Shown: positions 40,385 through 54,770, counted from the first letter of the stretch. The stretch is DNA of 64,000 nucleotides from Ceratothoa steindachneri (GCA_963969495.1 OZ018317.1:28290503-28354502); one strand, 5' to 3'. Notes: generated by a model not told the origin, from the letters alone. Numbers and translations: made by a program.

Positions 40385-41510
40385 TGAATGACGAAGTGTG
40401 ATGCTTCGAAATTAATTGTTTATTTTCGATTAATAAATGCATTCTTTTTTTATAAAGATTGAATGACGAAGTGTAATGCTTTGAAACTAATTGTTATTTT
40501 AAATTAATAAATTCATTCTTTTTTATAAAGATTGAATGACGAAATGTGATGCTTTGAAACTAATTGTTATTTTCAATTAATAAATGTATTCTTTTTTATA
40601 AAGATTAAATGACGAAGTGTGATGCTTTGAAACTAATTGTTTATTTTCAATTAATAAATGCATTCTTTTTTATAAAGATTCAATGACGAAATGTGATGCT
40701 TCGAAACTAATTGTTTATTTTCAATTAATAAATTCATTCTTTTTTATAAAGATTGAATGACGAAGTGTAATGCTTTGAAACTAATTGTTATTTTAAATTA
40801 ATAAATTCATTCTTTTTTATAAAGATTGAATGACGAAGTGTGATGCTTTGAAACTAATTGTTTATTTTCAATTAATAAATGCATTCTTTTTTATAAAGAT
40901 TCAATGACGAAATGTGATGCTTCGAAACTAATTGTTTATTTTCAATTAATAAATTCATTCTTTTTTATAAAGATTGAATGACGAAGTGTGATGCTTTGAA
41001 ACTAATTGTTTATTTTCAATTAATAAATGCATTCTTTTTTATAAAGATTCAATGACGAAATGTGATGCTTCGAAACTAATTGTTTATTTTCAATTAATAA
41101 ATTCATTCTTTTTTATAAAGATTGAATGACGAAGTGTAATGCTTTGAAACTAATTGTTATTTTAAATTAATAAATTCATTCTTTTTTATAAAGATTGAAT
41201 GACGAAGTGTGATGCTTTGAAACTAATTGTTTATTTTCAATTAATAAATGCATTCTTTTTTATAAAGATTCAATGACGAAATGTGATGCTTCGAAACTAA
41301 TTGTTTATTTTCAATTAATAAATTCATTCTTTTTTATAAAGATTGAATGACGAAGTGTGATGCTTTGAAACTAATTGTTTATTTTCAATTAATAAATGCA
41401 TTGTTTTCTATAAAGATTGAATGACGAAACTAATTGTTTATTTTCAATTAATAAATTCATTCTTTTTTATAAAGATTGAATGACGAAGTGTGATGCTTCG
41501 AAACTAATAC
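40385..41510. repeat. 74-bp satellite, 16 units, each a potential three-way junction
   Basis: The GACGAA landmark recurs at 40390, 40465, 40538, 40611, 40685, 40759, 40832, 40906, 40980, 41054, 41128, 41201, 41275, 41349, 41423 and 41482, a period of 73-75 bp with one 15-bp deletion in the next-to-last unit. Each unit can pair GAATG with CATTC, CGAAG with CTTCG (loop TGTGATG) and TAATTG with CAATTA (loop TTTATTTT), and carries GAAAC and AATAAA. Sequence variants recur every 2-5 units, showing higher-order amplification. The layout resembles a hammerhead with a changed first box. Confidence 0.95.
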
Positions 41511-41891
41511 ACAAGGTTATATAACCGATGCTTAGATGTATAGATGCCAAGACTGATATTCTCTATTTCGCAGGTTACCACTGGGATGTGTACTCTTAGT
41601 GTAAACGGAAGTGGATGTTAAAGAAGAAGAGAAGAGAGCTCAACCATCAATTTTTCTACAAACTTATCTTTCGTCCAGATTTTAAATGTTTCTAAGAATT
41701 TCAACATTTAATTTAATCTAAAAGTAAATCATATACATTAAAAAATACATCCAACGTAGCTATTGTTTTAATTTAACAGAAATTAACCGTTTCTCTAAAG
41801 TTAACTGAATCTGTTGATATACATATACAAGAACAGATACACAGACTGATATACAGGCCCTAATTTTGGTTCAACTGAACATATTCTAACT
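41511..41891. other. No recognised gene
   Basis: AT-rich DNA between two tandem arrays. Nothing recognised. Confidence 0.5.
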
Positions 41892-42280
41892 CAAGCTCTC
41901 TTGCTAAAGATATTCCCCTCAAAGTTCCTTTATTGAAGATATCCCCCACAAGTTCCCTTGCTGAAGATATTCTCCCACAAGTTTCCCTATTGTAGATATC
42001 CTCCCAAGTTCCTTTATTGGAATAACTCCCCCCCCCCCAATTTTCCTACTAAAGATATTCCCCCATCCCAAATTTCCCTACTGAAGATATTCCCCACAAG
42101 TTTTCCTACTGAAGATATTCCACCACAAGTTCCATTACTAAATATATTCCACACCAAATTCACCTACTGAAGATAATTTATCCCCAAGTTCCCAAGCGGA
42201 GATATTCCACCTAGAGTTCCTTAACTGAAGAAATTCCACTCTAACTTCCTTTACTGAAGATATTCCACTCCAAGTTCGCA
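41892..42280. repeat. Degenerate about 30-bp minisatellite
   Basis: CCACAAGTTCC-CTACTGAAGATATTC units with strong divergence and C-run length variation. The 70-codon open frame at 41958-42170 is the translated repeat. Confidence 0.88.
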
Positions 42281-43859
42281 TACTCCCCTTAGTTTGAAAA
42301 AAACTGAAGATACTCCGGTCTAAGTACTTCAGTTGATCCCGGTTTTAATATAGTTTTAATTGGACATTATTTTAATGCGCTCGATGCACTTAATCACAAA
42401 TAGATCAGCCTAAAACCGATTGTACACCAAATGATGAGATCCTGAATCCCCTAACCACTTAACGAATCTGCCCGGGTATACTCGGAAGTGACCGCCGACT
42501 CTACATAGTTTACCCAAGTATATACGTTTACGTCAAAAGATTGATGTATTTTAGAAAATTTCTTCGAGATATTACGGGTTGTTTTTTTTGTCCTATTTCA
42601 ATATTAGTTAACCATTAAAAGCTAGTTAGGGGGTTGTTTTTTTTAATATTTACATACAAGATCTGACTACATGATAGGAGAAAATCACATGTGGCACAAT
42701 TCGTAGTCAAAAGGTTAATGCAATTTAAAAATCTAGAAATAAAACCTCCATTTGTATTTTAATCCCATTAAATGAACATATATTTAGGCTGAACTTGATT
42801 TAATTATCATCAGTGCTCCGTCATTAAATATCTATTTTATTGAAAAGATAGTGAGGTTAAAGGGAACGGAAAATGGGTAATGGGGGAGCGTAACTCTCTT
42901 CTGTCTCCTTATCTCAACGAAGATATCAACTTATTGGAAAGGACCAAATCAGCCGGATGGCATTATCTGGCGAGGTCAGAATTATATATGGAATTCTTAA
43001 ATACTTTCCCATTATTAACACAACGCAATGAATCTTTGATATTTTTCCAGAATTGTATTAAATATAGGAAAATCGTCCAAATGATTTTCAATTATTTCTA
43101 GCATTAACCCCCAATTCAACGCAAATCTCGACGAAAATGGTCCTTTTCACTTTACTGCAGTTCGCCATATTTTTTTACTCAGAGAGGTCACAAATGAAGA
43201 TTTTTTCCCTAAAAATGTGAACGTTGGGTGATTAATAGATTCCGCGCCGCTGATTGGTTAGTTTGGGAAGATACCCTCAAATCTCCGATTATCATTGGCT
43301 AAATGTCAAAAGTAGGCGGAGTTTCCTATTTTCTCCTGTTTTGGGACAAAAACTTGTATTTTGTTGTTGGTGGTTCCATCATCTAACATTTGATTTAATA
43401 TTTTCTATATTAAAGGTGGCTAGCCAACTACCAACTACAGTACCTCGGTTAGTTTACATTAATTTTTATTTAAGGTTTATTAACGAGATCAATTATGTAG
43501 TTAGTGTAATTAGTTACGTAATTACTATAATTATATTTCCATAAAATATAACGGTTATATTTAAATAATAGTGATTATTAACAGTAATGTTATTATTATT
43601 AGCAGGTAATGCTAAAAGTATTATGGCTTTATTAAATTTTAGAACTTCCGTCCTTAAAATGAAATTCAATTTAATCTGAAAATCGATTTCGCAAAATTTA
43701 ATAAAGTGGATAAACTTAATATGAGATTGCGATTATTTGGTTGTGATTATTTTTGTCCTAATATATTTTGTGTTCGGCTCATTTATTACCCGTGAAATTA
43801 AAAGTGAAATTCCATTTAACTCCATTTCTTAATAAAACACAGGAAGCAAATGCATTCTT
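42281..43859. other. No recognised gene
   Basis: AT-rich. Two short plus-strand open frames (42880-43101, 43254-43544) show no domain and no sign of conservation that I can see. Confidence 0.5.
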
Positions 43860-44860
43860 ATAAATTTTTAATTCATTAATTTAACTGATTCATTTTTAAC
43901 TCATTCAATTCAACTAATTTATTTTTATCTCATTCATTTTTCGCTCATTAATTTAAATAATTCGTTTTTAACTCATTCATTTTTTTAACTAATTCATTTT
44001 TAACTCATTCATTCTTAACTCATTTAGTTCATTCATTTTTAACTAATTAATTTTTAACTCATTCATCTTTAACTAATTAATTTTTTAACTGATTCATTCT
44101 TGAATCATTTAGTTCATTCATTTCTAATTAATTAATTTTTTAACTGATTCATTCTTGAATCATTTAGTTCATTTTTAATTAATTAATTTTTAACTGATTC
44201 ATTTTTAACTCATTTAGTTCATTCATTTTTAACTAATTAATTTTTAACTCATTCATCTTTAACTAATTAATTTTTTAACTGATTCATTCTTGAATCATTT
44301 AGTTCATTCATTTCTAATTAATTAATTTTTTAACTGATTCATTCTTGAATCATTTAGTTCATTCATTTCTAATTAATTAATTTTTTAACTGATTCATTCT
44401 TGAATCATTTAGTTCATTTTTAATTAATTAATTTTTAACTGATTCATTTTTAACTCATTTAGTTCATTCATTTTTAACTAATAAATTTGAACTCATTCAT
44501 CTTTAACTAATTAATTTTTAACTGATTCATTCTTGATTCATTTAGTTCATTCATTTTTAATTAATTAATTTTTAACTGATTCATTTTTAACTCATTTAGT
44601 TCATTCATTTTTAACTAATTAATTTTTAACTCATTCATCTTTAACTAATTAATTTTTTAACTGATTCATTCTTGACTCATTTATTTCATTCATTTTTAAC
44701 TAAATTAGTGCATTCATTTTTAACTAATTAATTTTAACTCATTCATCTTTAACTAATTAATTTTTAAATCTTTCATTTTTACCTCATTAACTTAACTGAT
44801 TCATGTTTAACTCCTTAATTTAAAGGATTCATTTTTAACTCATTCATTTAACTCATTCCC
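43860..44860. repeat. AT-rich satellite: TTTTTAACTCATTCA-type units
   Basis: About 1 kb built from 12-20 bp phrases such as AACTGATTCATTCTTGAATC, ATTTAGTTCATTC and TAACTAATTAATTTTT. They are arranged in larger blocks of about 60-120 bp that recur two or three times. Confidence 0.9.
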
Positions 44861-46944
44861 TGTTTATTTCCTTTTTGATGCGAAAGTGCTGCCTCTTTAT
44901 TACTCTTTATTCCTCTTTTTCTTTACTCCGGATACTCTTTCATTATACAGGGTGGTCTTAGGTCCTAAAGTCCAATTAAGCGTTTCAAAAGGTTTATTAC
45001 TCCACCCCCCTAATGGGCAACCTTGCGGTAGCTGGCATCTGAATGATGCTTTCCCTAACATCTGCGAGAGGATATGCTTTAATTGTGAAGGTTGCAGGGG
45101 TTCTGGAGAGTTGCGGGACCTTCGTGTCCCATGTTCCCCAAGTACTAACCCCCTAATGATACTGGGGTTAGGTTCCTTCCCACAATTTCCCCTTTACCCA
45201 TTTTTCTGGTGGGGTTCTCTCGTTGGTTTGACTTTCCTAATAAGTAACGAACTTCTCAAAAAGGACTTAAAATCACTGGACTTCCCTAGAGTGGACTTTC
45301 CGATTGGTTCAGAACAAGTCATTGTGGCAATCCGAACACATTTATGATAAAAAAGAAAAGAAATAAGTGATTCCAAGCGTCTTTTCTTATACTTATCAAA
45401 GCCGAACGAAGGAAGTATGGGCGAAAGCACGTGGACTCGACTTTTCTTTTTCCCGCGGGTGTTTTTCATAGTATTACGCGATTTATGGGAGTTTTTATAC
45501 GCATATAGAAATAAATAGGGGGAGGGGGGATAGTTCCATTTCATAACACATTTGTTTTTTAGGAATCTTTCATGAGTGGGTATACATGTATATGCGCGTG
45601 TGTGTCTTACTCATTTTCTTATATATATTCCCACATGCATAATAATTAGTAAGACAAAATATTTCAAACGTCCTAATATTCAAATAAATGGCTATATTTC
45701 ACAGGGGTTGAGAGCTCTAAGAATAGGCCTAAAAATTATAAAAAAAAGAATAAAAAAGATAAAAAGAGGGAAACAGAAGAAAATAATGTGTTCCTATTTT
45801 TCTTTTGAATTTCTACCAGGGTATGTTGGGGAGAAGTGGGGGGGGGGGAGGGGGAGGAGAAAACAGCATCATTTTGGCACCACTCGTGACATTGATGCAT
45901 GAAGTGCCGAGGGTCTGTGAACGGAAGGATGTGAGGATTTTCTCAAAAGACATCAAACCAGGGCCAGACCCCTCGAACACCCCCCTCCCCCTGATCCAAA
46001 TTGAAAAAGCGAAATTCCCTGAAAATGGAACGAGTTGTGTCGAAAGACGTTTGAAAGATTTGAGTAGTTGTTGATTTGGATAGAGAAAAGCGGCTTCCCC
46101 AAACTGCTACAGCAGACGTTAATAAATATTGATTGTAGGAACTTTGAGGAGGTAAATTGATCTCCATTTAGAGCTAATTAATCCTACTCCCATTAGTATA
46201 GTTATCTCGGATTTACTAACAGGTGAGACAGGAGCAACATGGAATTATGTATATACATCAGGGTTAGATTGCGAACTCACATCAATGTTGAGATAAGAAT
46301 GTGGCGGTACGGAGGTTTGAAACAGCATGGTTATGAGGAGATATATTGCTATGAGCTTTCCCCATTTGCAAGTTTGTGTCCAGTTCTGAGTGAAGTTGAG
46401 CTGCAGTTACCTGGTTCAGTAAATGTCCGCGGGGCAAATAGACCTTTTTACGAAATAAACAGTTTTAAGAAAGAAGCAAGAGACAGAGAGAGAAGAGGAT
46501 GTGAGACTGTTAGAAAAGGGAAAGGAGAAAGTAAGAGAATTATATATCTGTGAGTGCAATGCGGGGAGAATAGGAGAAAGCAGGCTATATTTTGGTTCTA
46601 GTTCTTTTTCATTATCTAGACCTGATTTTTCTCTCTCCCGCCATGTTTCTTTTTAATGTGTGGTTGTGAACTTCGCGCTATCAAGAATGCCACGGTTTAT
46701 ACGAAACAACCATTATTTTGAGATTCAATGGTAGTCTGGTGAAAATCCTGATTGTTTATTATTCATAACAAAGAATATGAAAGAACACATAAGAAATCAA
46801 GAGGTGAAGCTAGTTGAGTAAAGTTATGATGAACTAATCTACTTGTCCTTTGGGGGGACTTTATCTCCTCCCTCTCAACCAGGTCTGCAGGTATTTGGCA
46901 GAGAATTGAGATAAGATGGCGGGAGAAAATCGTTAATCCACCAG
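44861..46944. other. No recognised gene; repeat F single copy at 45400-45480
   Basis: A 153-codon plus frame (44886-45347) is the longest non-repeat open frame nearby but has no domain I recognise and no obvious start context. At 45405-45475 the phrase GGGCGAAAGCACGTGG followed by ACTTTTCTTTTTCCCGCGGG matches the right arm of the inverted repeat at 52637-52685. The rest is unique-looking DNA. Confidence 0.4.
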
Positions 46945-47405
46945 CTATACCACCAACTCTGGGAATGAATTCCCAAATCCTGGTGTCTGTTACGAAGAAA
47001 GACTAGGTCTACTCGGTACCAGGTTCGCTCCCGGCAAGAGTGGACACACACGTCAGCGCTCGAAGAGATCTGGCTACCGACTGGTGGACGCACTGTGCTC
47101 AGCCATGCATTCGGGTGGGTAGATCCTACCCTTCTCATGACACACATAGCCAATTACAACACTGCTTTTTTTCCTCTCCCGTCTTCACAGTACAAAAAAC
47201 ACACACACTCCTCGTTCCAATGATTCCTATCGACGGGTATCTATATCAACATACCTCTGACGCGCAACAATTCCCTCTGCCCCGTGGCGAGGAAGGTTCT
47301 ACCTGGTGCCCTCGGGCTCACCAGCGATTGTTATACTTACCTTTATGTCCATTTCATTATCCGGTTGTGATTTCCCTGGATAAAGGCAGGTTGGCGAACC
47401 ACCAC
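46945..47405 (+). mobile_element. SINE family 2, copy 2
   Basis: B-box-like GGTTCGCTCCC at 47022-47032, then GCAAGAGTGGACACA, ACAACACTGC, CTCCCGTCTTCACAGTACA, TTCCAATGATTCC and TTTCATTATCCGGTTG, in the same order as the copy at 34395-34805. The 5' limit is approximate. Confidence 0.78.
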
Positions 47406-47488
47406 TACATACTACTACTACAACCCGCACATTATGACATGTAAAGTTGAGTCGGAAGAGAAGACTTTGGAATTTCCTCGGCTTATAA

Positions 47489-48790
47489 ATGTTTATTATC
47501 ACCGGGGGGGCTAATCCTTGGGAATTTACTCTTCTTATAAGTGTTTATTACCACCTGGGGGCTAATCCTTGGGAATTTTCTCTTCTTATAAGTGTTTATT
47601 ACCACCTGGGTGCTAATCCTTGGGAATTTTCTCTTCTTATAAGTGTTTATTACCACCTGGGTGCTAATCCTTGGGAATTTTCTCTTCTTATAAGTGTTTA
47701 TTACCACCTGGGGGCTAATCCTTGGGAATTTTCTCTTCTTATAAGTGTTTATTACCACCTGGGGGCTAATCCTTGGGAATTTTCTCTTCTTATAAGTGTT
47801 TATTACCACCTGGGGGCTAATCCTTGGGAATTTTCTCTTCTTATAAGTGTTTATTACCACCTGGGGGCTAATCCTTGGGAATTTTCTCTTCTTATAAGTG
47901 TTTATTACCACCTACGTGCTAATCCTTGGGAATTTTCTCTTCTTATAAGTGTTTATTACCACCTGGGTGCTAATCTTTGGGAATTTTCTCTTCTTATAAG
48001 TGTTTATTACCACCTGGTGGCTAATCCTTGGGAATTTACACTTCTTATAAGTGTTTATTACCACCTGGGGGCTAATCCTTGGGAATTTTCTCTTCTTATA
48101 AGTGTTTATTACCACCTGGGGGCTAATCCTTGAGAATTTTCTCTTCTTATAAGTGTTTATTACCACCTGGGTGCTAATCCTTGGGAATTTTCTCTTCTTA
48201 TAAGTGTTTATTACCACCTGGGTGCTAATCCTTGAGAATTTTCTCTTCTTATAAGTGTTTATTACCACCTGGGTGCTAATCCTTGGGAATTTTCTCTTCT
48301 TATAAGTGTTTATTACCACCTGGGGGCTAATCCTTGGGAATTTTCTCTTCTTATAAGTGTTTATTACCACCAGGGAGCTAATCCTTGGAAATTTTCTCTT
48401 CTCATAAGTGTTTATTACTACCGGGGAGAAAATCCTTGAGAGTTTCCTCTTCTTATAAATGTTTATTACCACCGGGGGCTAACCCCTGTGAATTCCCTCT
48501 TCTTATTAATGTTTATTACCACCGAGGGGAGGCTAATCCCTGGGAATTTCCTCGTCTTAAAAAATGTATATTACCACCGGGGGAGGCTAATCCCTGTGAA
48601 TTTCCTCGTCTCACAAATGATTATTACCACCGGCGAGAGGTTAATCCATGGGAATTTCTTTTTCTTATAAATATTTTTTTTACCATCGGAGGGCTAATCC
48701 CTTGGGATTTCGTCTTCTTATAAATATTTTTTAACACCAGGGGGCTAATCCCTGGAAATTTCATCTTCTTATAAATTTTATTACCGCAGG
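47489..48790. repeat. 51-bp minisatellite, about 24 units, open on both strands
   Basis: Unit: TTATAAGTGTTTATTACCAC, CTGGGGGCTAATCC, TTGGGAATTTTCTCTTC. The period of 51 bp is a multiple of three, so each strand stays open: 17-residue repeats GANPWEFSLLISVYYHL (+) and VVINTYKKRKFPRISPQ (-). About 17 units are highly regular and the right end decays with indels. There is no start context, signal peptide or flanking exon evidence, so I treat it as satellite DNA. Confidence 0.93.
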
Positions 48791-50039
48791 GCTTGGGGGG
48801 CTAATGCTTTGGAAGTTCCAAGAACGCCGGCCAACCACCACTCAACTATAAGACCTCGAAGCCTTTCGAGATCCGACCGATTCCCTCCTGAAGTTTTTTT
48901 TTCTTGTTTTCGGGATGGGTGTCAAACCGCCTCCCACCCCACCCCATCTCAGAAGTGGTTTCTTGGTTAAATTGCCCTTTATCCTTCTAAATTATGTAGC
49001 AAAATCATAAATCCATCTCCACCATGATATTCGTGGTCCATCACCCCCAGGATGCAAGAAACCTATGTGTTACCGACGGTACCATACAGTCTACCATGAT
49101 CTGGCGCGGTGACACTCTTCTCAAATCAGCTGTGGCCGGCACAAAAGCTCCTAACATCCTCCATCTTTTGGTTGGTGATCTAGTACGTAATTCTTGCGTC
49201 TTTGTAATGAGGTGTTTAATGGTCGGGAATTCGAAGTTACGAACAGTAATGGAAGCAAATGGAAATTACAGCGGGTGCCACCGATCTAGAGGTGGCTCAA
49301 AAGGCAAAACCGAATTTTGAGGCCATCCATTCTCAGAAGAAAGATGCAGAAGATGATTAAGTCGAGGAAATATCTTAATTAGACCTCGTAAATGAGAAGA
49401 TCGGGAGAAGATAGAGAGGGAAATATATTTGTCATCCTTGTATTGGCGAATCATAGAAAATTAAAAAAACGATTAAATTTATTGGGGGAAATTTTCTTAA
49501 TCACAGGATAAAGTGGAATAAAATTGTATTTCATTCTATACTTCTGTTTCGTCCTCATTAAGAGCATGAAATATAGTTTTGGACCGCTTGTTTAATGTAA
49601 GAACTATATATTATGTTATTTAGTATAGAAATATTAAATAAAGAAAAGATATATGTGTGAAAAATCTAGTTCCCTCGTGAGAGGAACCATACTGGGATAC
49701 CAAGTTTGGTTCTAAGATGTGAAGCAAAGACTTCATGATAAATCAGCAAAAAGATTTACGCAATATATACACGCCTTTATATTTATAAGGCTGTGTACCC
49801 AATTATATCTGAGTACACATATAACTAAGATATTATAATGGATCAAAATCATAAAAAACATGACCTAAAATGGTTTCTTCCTCTAGTATGTGATTTTTTA
49901 TACTTCTAATTTAAATCGTAATAGCAACGAGGCCGTATCCCTCAAAAAGTAAGGAGAGATCGGTAAAAAAATGTGAAGGTGAAGAAGTCAAAATGATGGA
50001 AGATATATATGCCCTGGAGGGCATGCAGTTCCTTCAGTT
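48791..50039. other. No recognised gene
   Basis: An open frame of 98 codons at 49024-49320 (+) has no recognisable domain. The remainder is AT-rich. Confidence 0.45.
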
Positions 50040-50400
50040 TTTTTCTTTAGTCTTTTGTTTACGTCTTTGAGAAGTAACCAACGACGGCATCTCCCATAGA
50101 AAGCCTATAAAATGTGGATAAACCAGTCATCCGCAGGATTCATTGAAACAGAGTAGAAGAGTGCGTGTGTGTTGTGCGGCGAAGACAAGAGGGGGAAACA
50201 GCGGTGTTGTTGGCTGTGTAGGAGATGACCTGTTTAAGACCGACCTGCCCCGTGAGGGTAAGCACATACCTCGGTTACCAGACCTCTACGTACGTTGGCG
50301 GTTTGGTTGGAGCTCGCTTGGGGTAGAACCCGACACCTAGACGCTAGAAGACCAGCATAGCATCCACTAAACACACGAGAGCTCCAGCATAGATAAGTTC
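50040..50400 (-). mobile_element. SINE family 2, copy 3
   Basis: Minus strand: tRNA-like head TAGTGGATGCTATGCTGGTC with a B box GGGTTCTACCCC (50320-50331), then ACAACACCGCTG, CTCTTGTCTTCGCCGCACAA and TTTCAATGAATCC blocks matching the other two copies. The 3' tail differs and ends near 50040 in a run read as TTTTTTC on the plus strand. The tRNA resemblance of the head is clearest in this copy. Confidence 0.75.
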
Positions 50401-50559
50401 AAGAGCTTCCTAGGGACTAACACTGGGTGGATATATCGAGTTTTGTCTTGGAATCACATAACCTAATCTCTTTTGATTTCATTATTTCCTATATTTCTAG
50501 TTTTATTTTTCCTTTTTCCCCTGTTGCCCTTGTCTTTCTGTCTATCAGAATCTCTTTCT

Positions 50560-50815
50560 ACCATTTACAGGACAAAGCCGGACGGGGGGAGAAATCTGCC
50601 AATCTGTCTCGTGTCATCTGCGTCAACGCCCTTTTGTCGCCCTAGGATGGAACCGGGTTGGAATTCGTCTTCTCCAGCGTGAAAACCTTTTGGATCAAAC
50701 TCTACCCGTCAATGAAATGTGGGTAGGGGGCGGAGTCGAACCTGCTACATCAAACGATCTTTATGTCTCCGGTCAATGATCCAACCACTGGACTACTACA
50801 GTCCACGTCACCTTA
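50560..50815 (-). mobile_element. tRNA-headed SINE-like repeat (family 3)
   Basis: Minus strand: A-box-like TAGTCCAGTGGTTGG (50781-50795) and B box GGTTCGACTCC (50732-50742) about 40 bp apart, the spacing of a tRNA internal promoter. An unpaired variable region and a non-tRNA body follow. It does not share the family 2 body, so I list it separately. The 3' limit is uncertain. Confidence 0.6.
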
Positions 50816-50825
50816 AAAGGATGCT

Positions 50826-50828
<3 letters not shown>

Positions 50829-50902
<74 letters not shown>
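50829..50902. repeat. (TA)n array, about 74 bp
   Basis: Ends exactly at the first base of the TIR element at 50903. Confidence 0.97.
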
Positions 50903-52550
<1,648 letters not shown>

Positions 52551-52560
52551 TTCAAACAAT

Positions 52561-52680
52561 CCTACAGGAAAAATGAAAAGCAGAATCCAAGTACTTTCGA
52601 ACTTTCTTCCTTGTATTCCTTGAGAATGAAGTGAATAAAGTTCGAAAGTACTTGGATTCCACTTTTCATTTTTCCTGTGG
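52561..52680. repeat. Inverted repeat F: about 44-bp arms, 31-bp spacer
   Basis: Arms 52561-52605 and 52637-52680 pair with few mismatches. The centre of the arm contains CGAAAGTACTTGG, where AAGTACTT is self-complementary. A related single copy lies near 45405-45475. Confidence 0.9.
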
Positions 52681-52999
52681 GAATTTTTGCACATGTGTGT
52701 TTGTGTGTGTGTGAGAGGAACTCAGAAAGCAGCACCTGGTGTTAACAATGAATGTAATAACCCCCAGGAAAGGAAACTCTGTTTTCAAGTAATTTCGAAT
52801 TTATTCTTGAATTCTAATACATTTTGAAAGCTAAACTCCCCTCAATAACCAAATATCATCTGTCCCGCTGCTCATTTCCGTAAAATGCTTCTCTCCTGCA
52901 TCATTACTTTTGTACTTACAAAATTTTAAATCTATAATTAAATAATATAGATATATTGTATCATCTTAAATTGGCTGTCTTTGTATTGATTTCAGTACT

Positions 53000-53042
53000 C
53001 TGATGATGAAGCTGGACCTCGAAACGTTGGTTTATTAATAAA
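53000..53042 (+). ncRNA. Hammerhead-like motif plus AATAAA
   Basis: Canonical CTGATGA at 53000-53006, a weak stem II region, GAAACGTT at 53021-53028, and AATAAA at 53037-53042, 12 nt after GAAA. Only about three stem I pairs are possible. Confidence 0.45.
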
Positions 53043-53434
53043 TAGGATATATGATGGAGGAAATACAAAATGATTAGACTCAGGCCCAAATCGACGTCAA
53101 TTACTCTTCTTTGAAACTTTATTTATTCTAAGAAAAGCAAAAAAGGTCAAATTAACAATTCAATTCCAATGTGATACTTCCAAGTGCAAGATGACGGAAT
53201 CGAGCAACGGTGTGCTCAATCTATTCGCCCCAAGATGCTAATCACCCTGGAAAAGGAGAGTAACCTCTCTCCCTTACCCGTCCGTCATAAGTTCCCCAAC
53301 TTTGACCTTCCTTACCCCTTTCCTAATGGGCTTTGGTTTGCTTACACGCTTCCATATTTGTGTATGTTAGTAAGTCTGTAACCACATAGTGTAATATATA
53401 CCCCTCTTCCTTTAAATGCTTGTCCACTTTGTCT

Positions 53435-53478
53435 CTGAGGATAATACGCGCTGTATCAAAACGCGTCAATGTAATAAA
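53435..53478 (+). ncRNA. Hammerhead-like motif plus AATAAA (degenerate)
   Basis: CTGAGGA at 53435-53441, an ATAC...GTAT stem, AAAACGCGTC with the GAAA box changed to AAAA and a palindromic ACGCGT, then AATAAA at 53473-53478. Confidence 0.4.
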
Positions 53479-53539
53479 ATATTGGGGAAATAGCATTAAT
53501 GTACTATTACCTTTCTTAAGATCGAAGTCTTAAGTTTTC

Positions 53540-54770
53540 AATCAATTTCGGGGTTCTTATTCAAGCCTGTTCACTAATGTCCCAGTTAACGAAGCTCTTG
53601 GTGTTTTATCTAAGGTATTAGATAGTAAAAAATTAAACCTCCCTCTAGGCAAAAATAAAATTATAAATCTTGCTAAACTTTGTGGTACTTACAATGTATT
53701 TATCAGCGATATGGGTTTTTTCCGTCAAGAATATGGTCTTAGCATGGATAATCCTTTATCACCCATATTGTGTAATCTTTTTATGGAACATTTCGAAGTA
53801 TCATTACTCCCTTCTGTGATTTCCCATCATAATTTTTGGTTGGTATAGGTATGTAGATGATGTCATATCGATTTGGCCTATAAATAATTTAAACTTATTT
53901 GACAATTTCCTTAAAAATCTTAACGACCTCCATCCCACTATTAATTTTAAAGTAGAGTGGCAAAAAGATATTTGTATATCCTTTCTTGATGTAAAATCTG
54001 TTAGAGTCATTTACAAAATTAGCTTCACTATGTACCGAAAAGCAACCCATTCTAACTCTTATATCCATTTCTTTTCTCATCATGATATTAACATTAAGCG
54101 AACCGTTGCATCAGGTATGTTTTTGAGAGCACTTAGGATATGTGACCCTTGATTTTTAGAAGACGAGATTACATATATAACCTGCAGTTTCATTGAATTA
54201 AATTATCCCCTCCACGTGATCAATGAAAGTTTATCAAAAGAAAAATCTACTCATTACCGTCCCAAGGATAAAAACAAATTTAGGAATACCAAGTGTCTTT
54301 TCCATCCCCTTTTCTCCCCTCCTCAAAGGAGTGAACAAAGTTATTTCTCCAGGCCTAACCACATTTAAATACCCTTTTTCTATCCTTAAATCTTTTCCTT
54401 CGACCAAGAACGTGTGGCTCTACAAACTGTCCCTCATTCTACATAGGAGAGACCAGAAGAACTTTAACAAAAAGAATTTATGAACATAAAGGTGATGTCA
54501 GACGATGCAGTACCACATCTAGTATTTTAATCATATTAGCAATTTCAACCACCAAATTGACTATTCAAAGGCACAAATCATATACATATAATTGTAAAGA
54601 TTTCCGTAAAATAAAAATAGGAGAATCTATATTAATAGGAGAAATTCCCCATTTTAGTTTGTCAGATGGGCCATTGAAATGTAGCCCCCATTCTCGTAAC
54701 CTCCTCGTAAACAGCTTAGTCAAGGATCTTAGACTCACACCCCGTGATTAATGACCTTTTCCCCTGTTTT
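53540..54770 (+). pseudogene. Penelope-like RT/GIY-YIG polyprotein
   Basis: Frames joined across shifts show: NVPVNEALGVLSKVL (RT region near the first catalytic Asp); FFRQEYGLSMDNPLSPIL (normally SMGNPLSP, with Gly replaced by Asp); the catalytic YVDD at 53850-53861; ISFLDV; YRKATHSNSYIHFF; then the nuclease part FYIGETRRTLTKRIYEHKG (54437-54493) and KIGESILIGE near 54620. Domain order and spacing are those of the family. A frameshift directly before YVDD and another in the connector make it non-functional as it stands, though the sequence is less decayed than the LINE copies here. Confidence 0.88.

Noticed and set aside
40385..41510. CRISPR-like or tRNA-like array
   Set aside because: Units are contiguous with no unique spacers and do not form a cloverleaf. 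It is a satellite.
44886..45347. 153-codon frame outside obvious repeats
   Set aside because: No recognisable domain, no Kozak-like start, no supporting splice structure; composition is like the flanking DNA. Kept only as a note in the region entry.
50700..50815. Functional tRNA gene
   Set aside because: A- and B-box-like strings exist, but acceptor and anticodon stems do not pair and the sequence continues into a SINE-like body.
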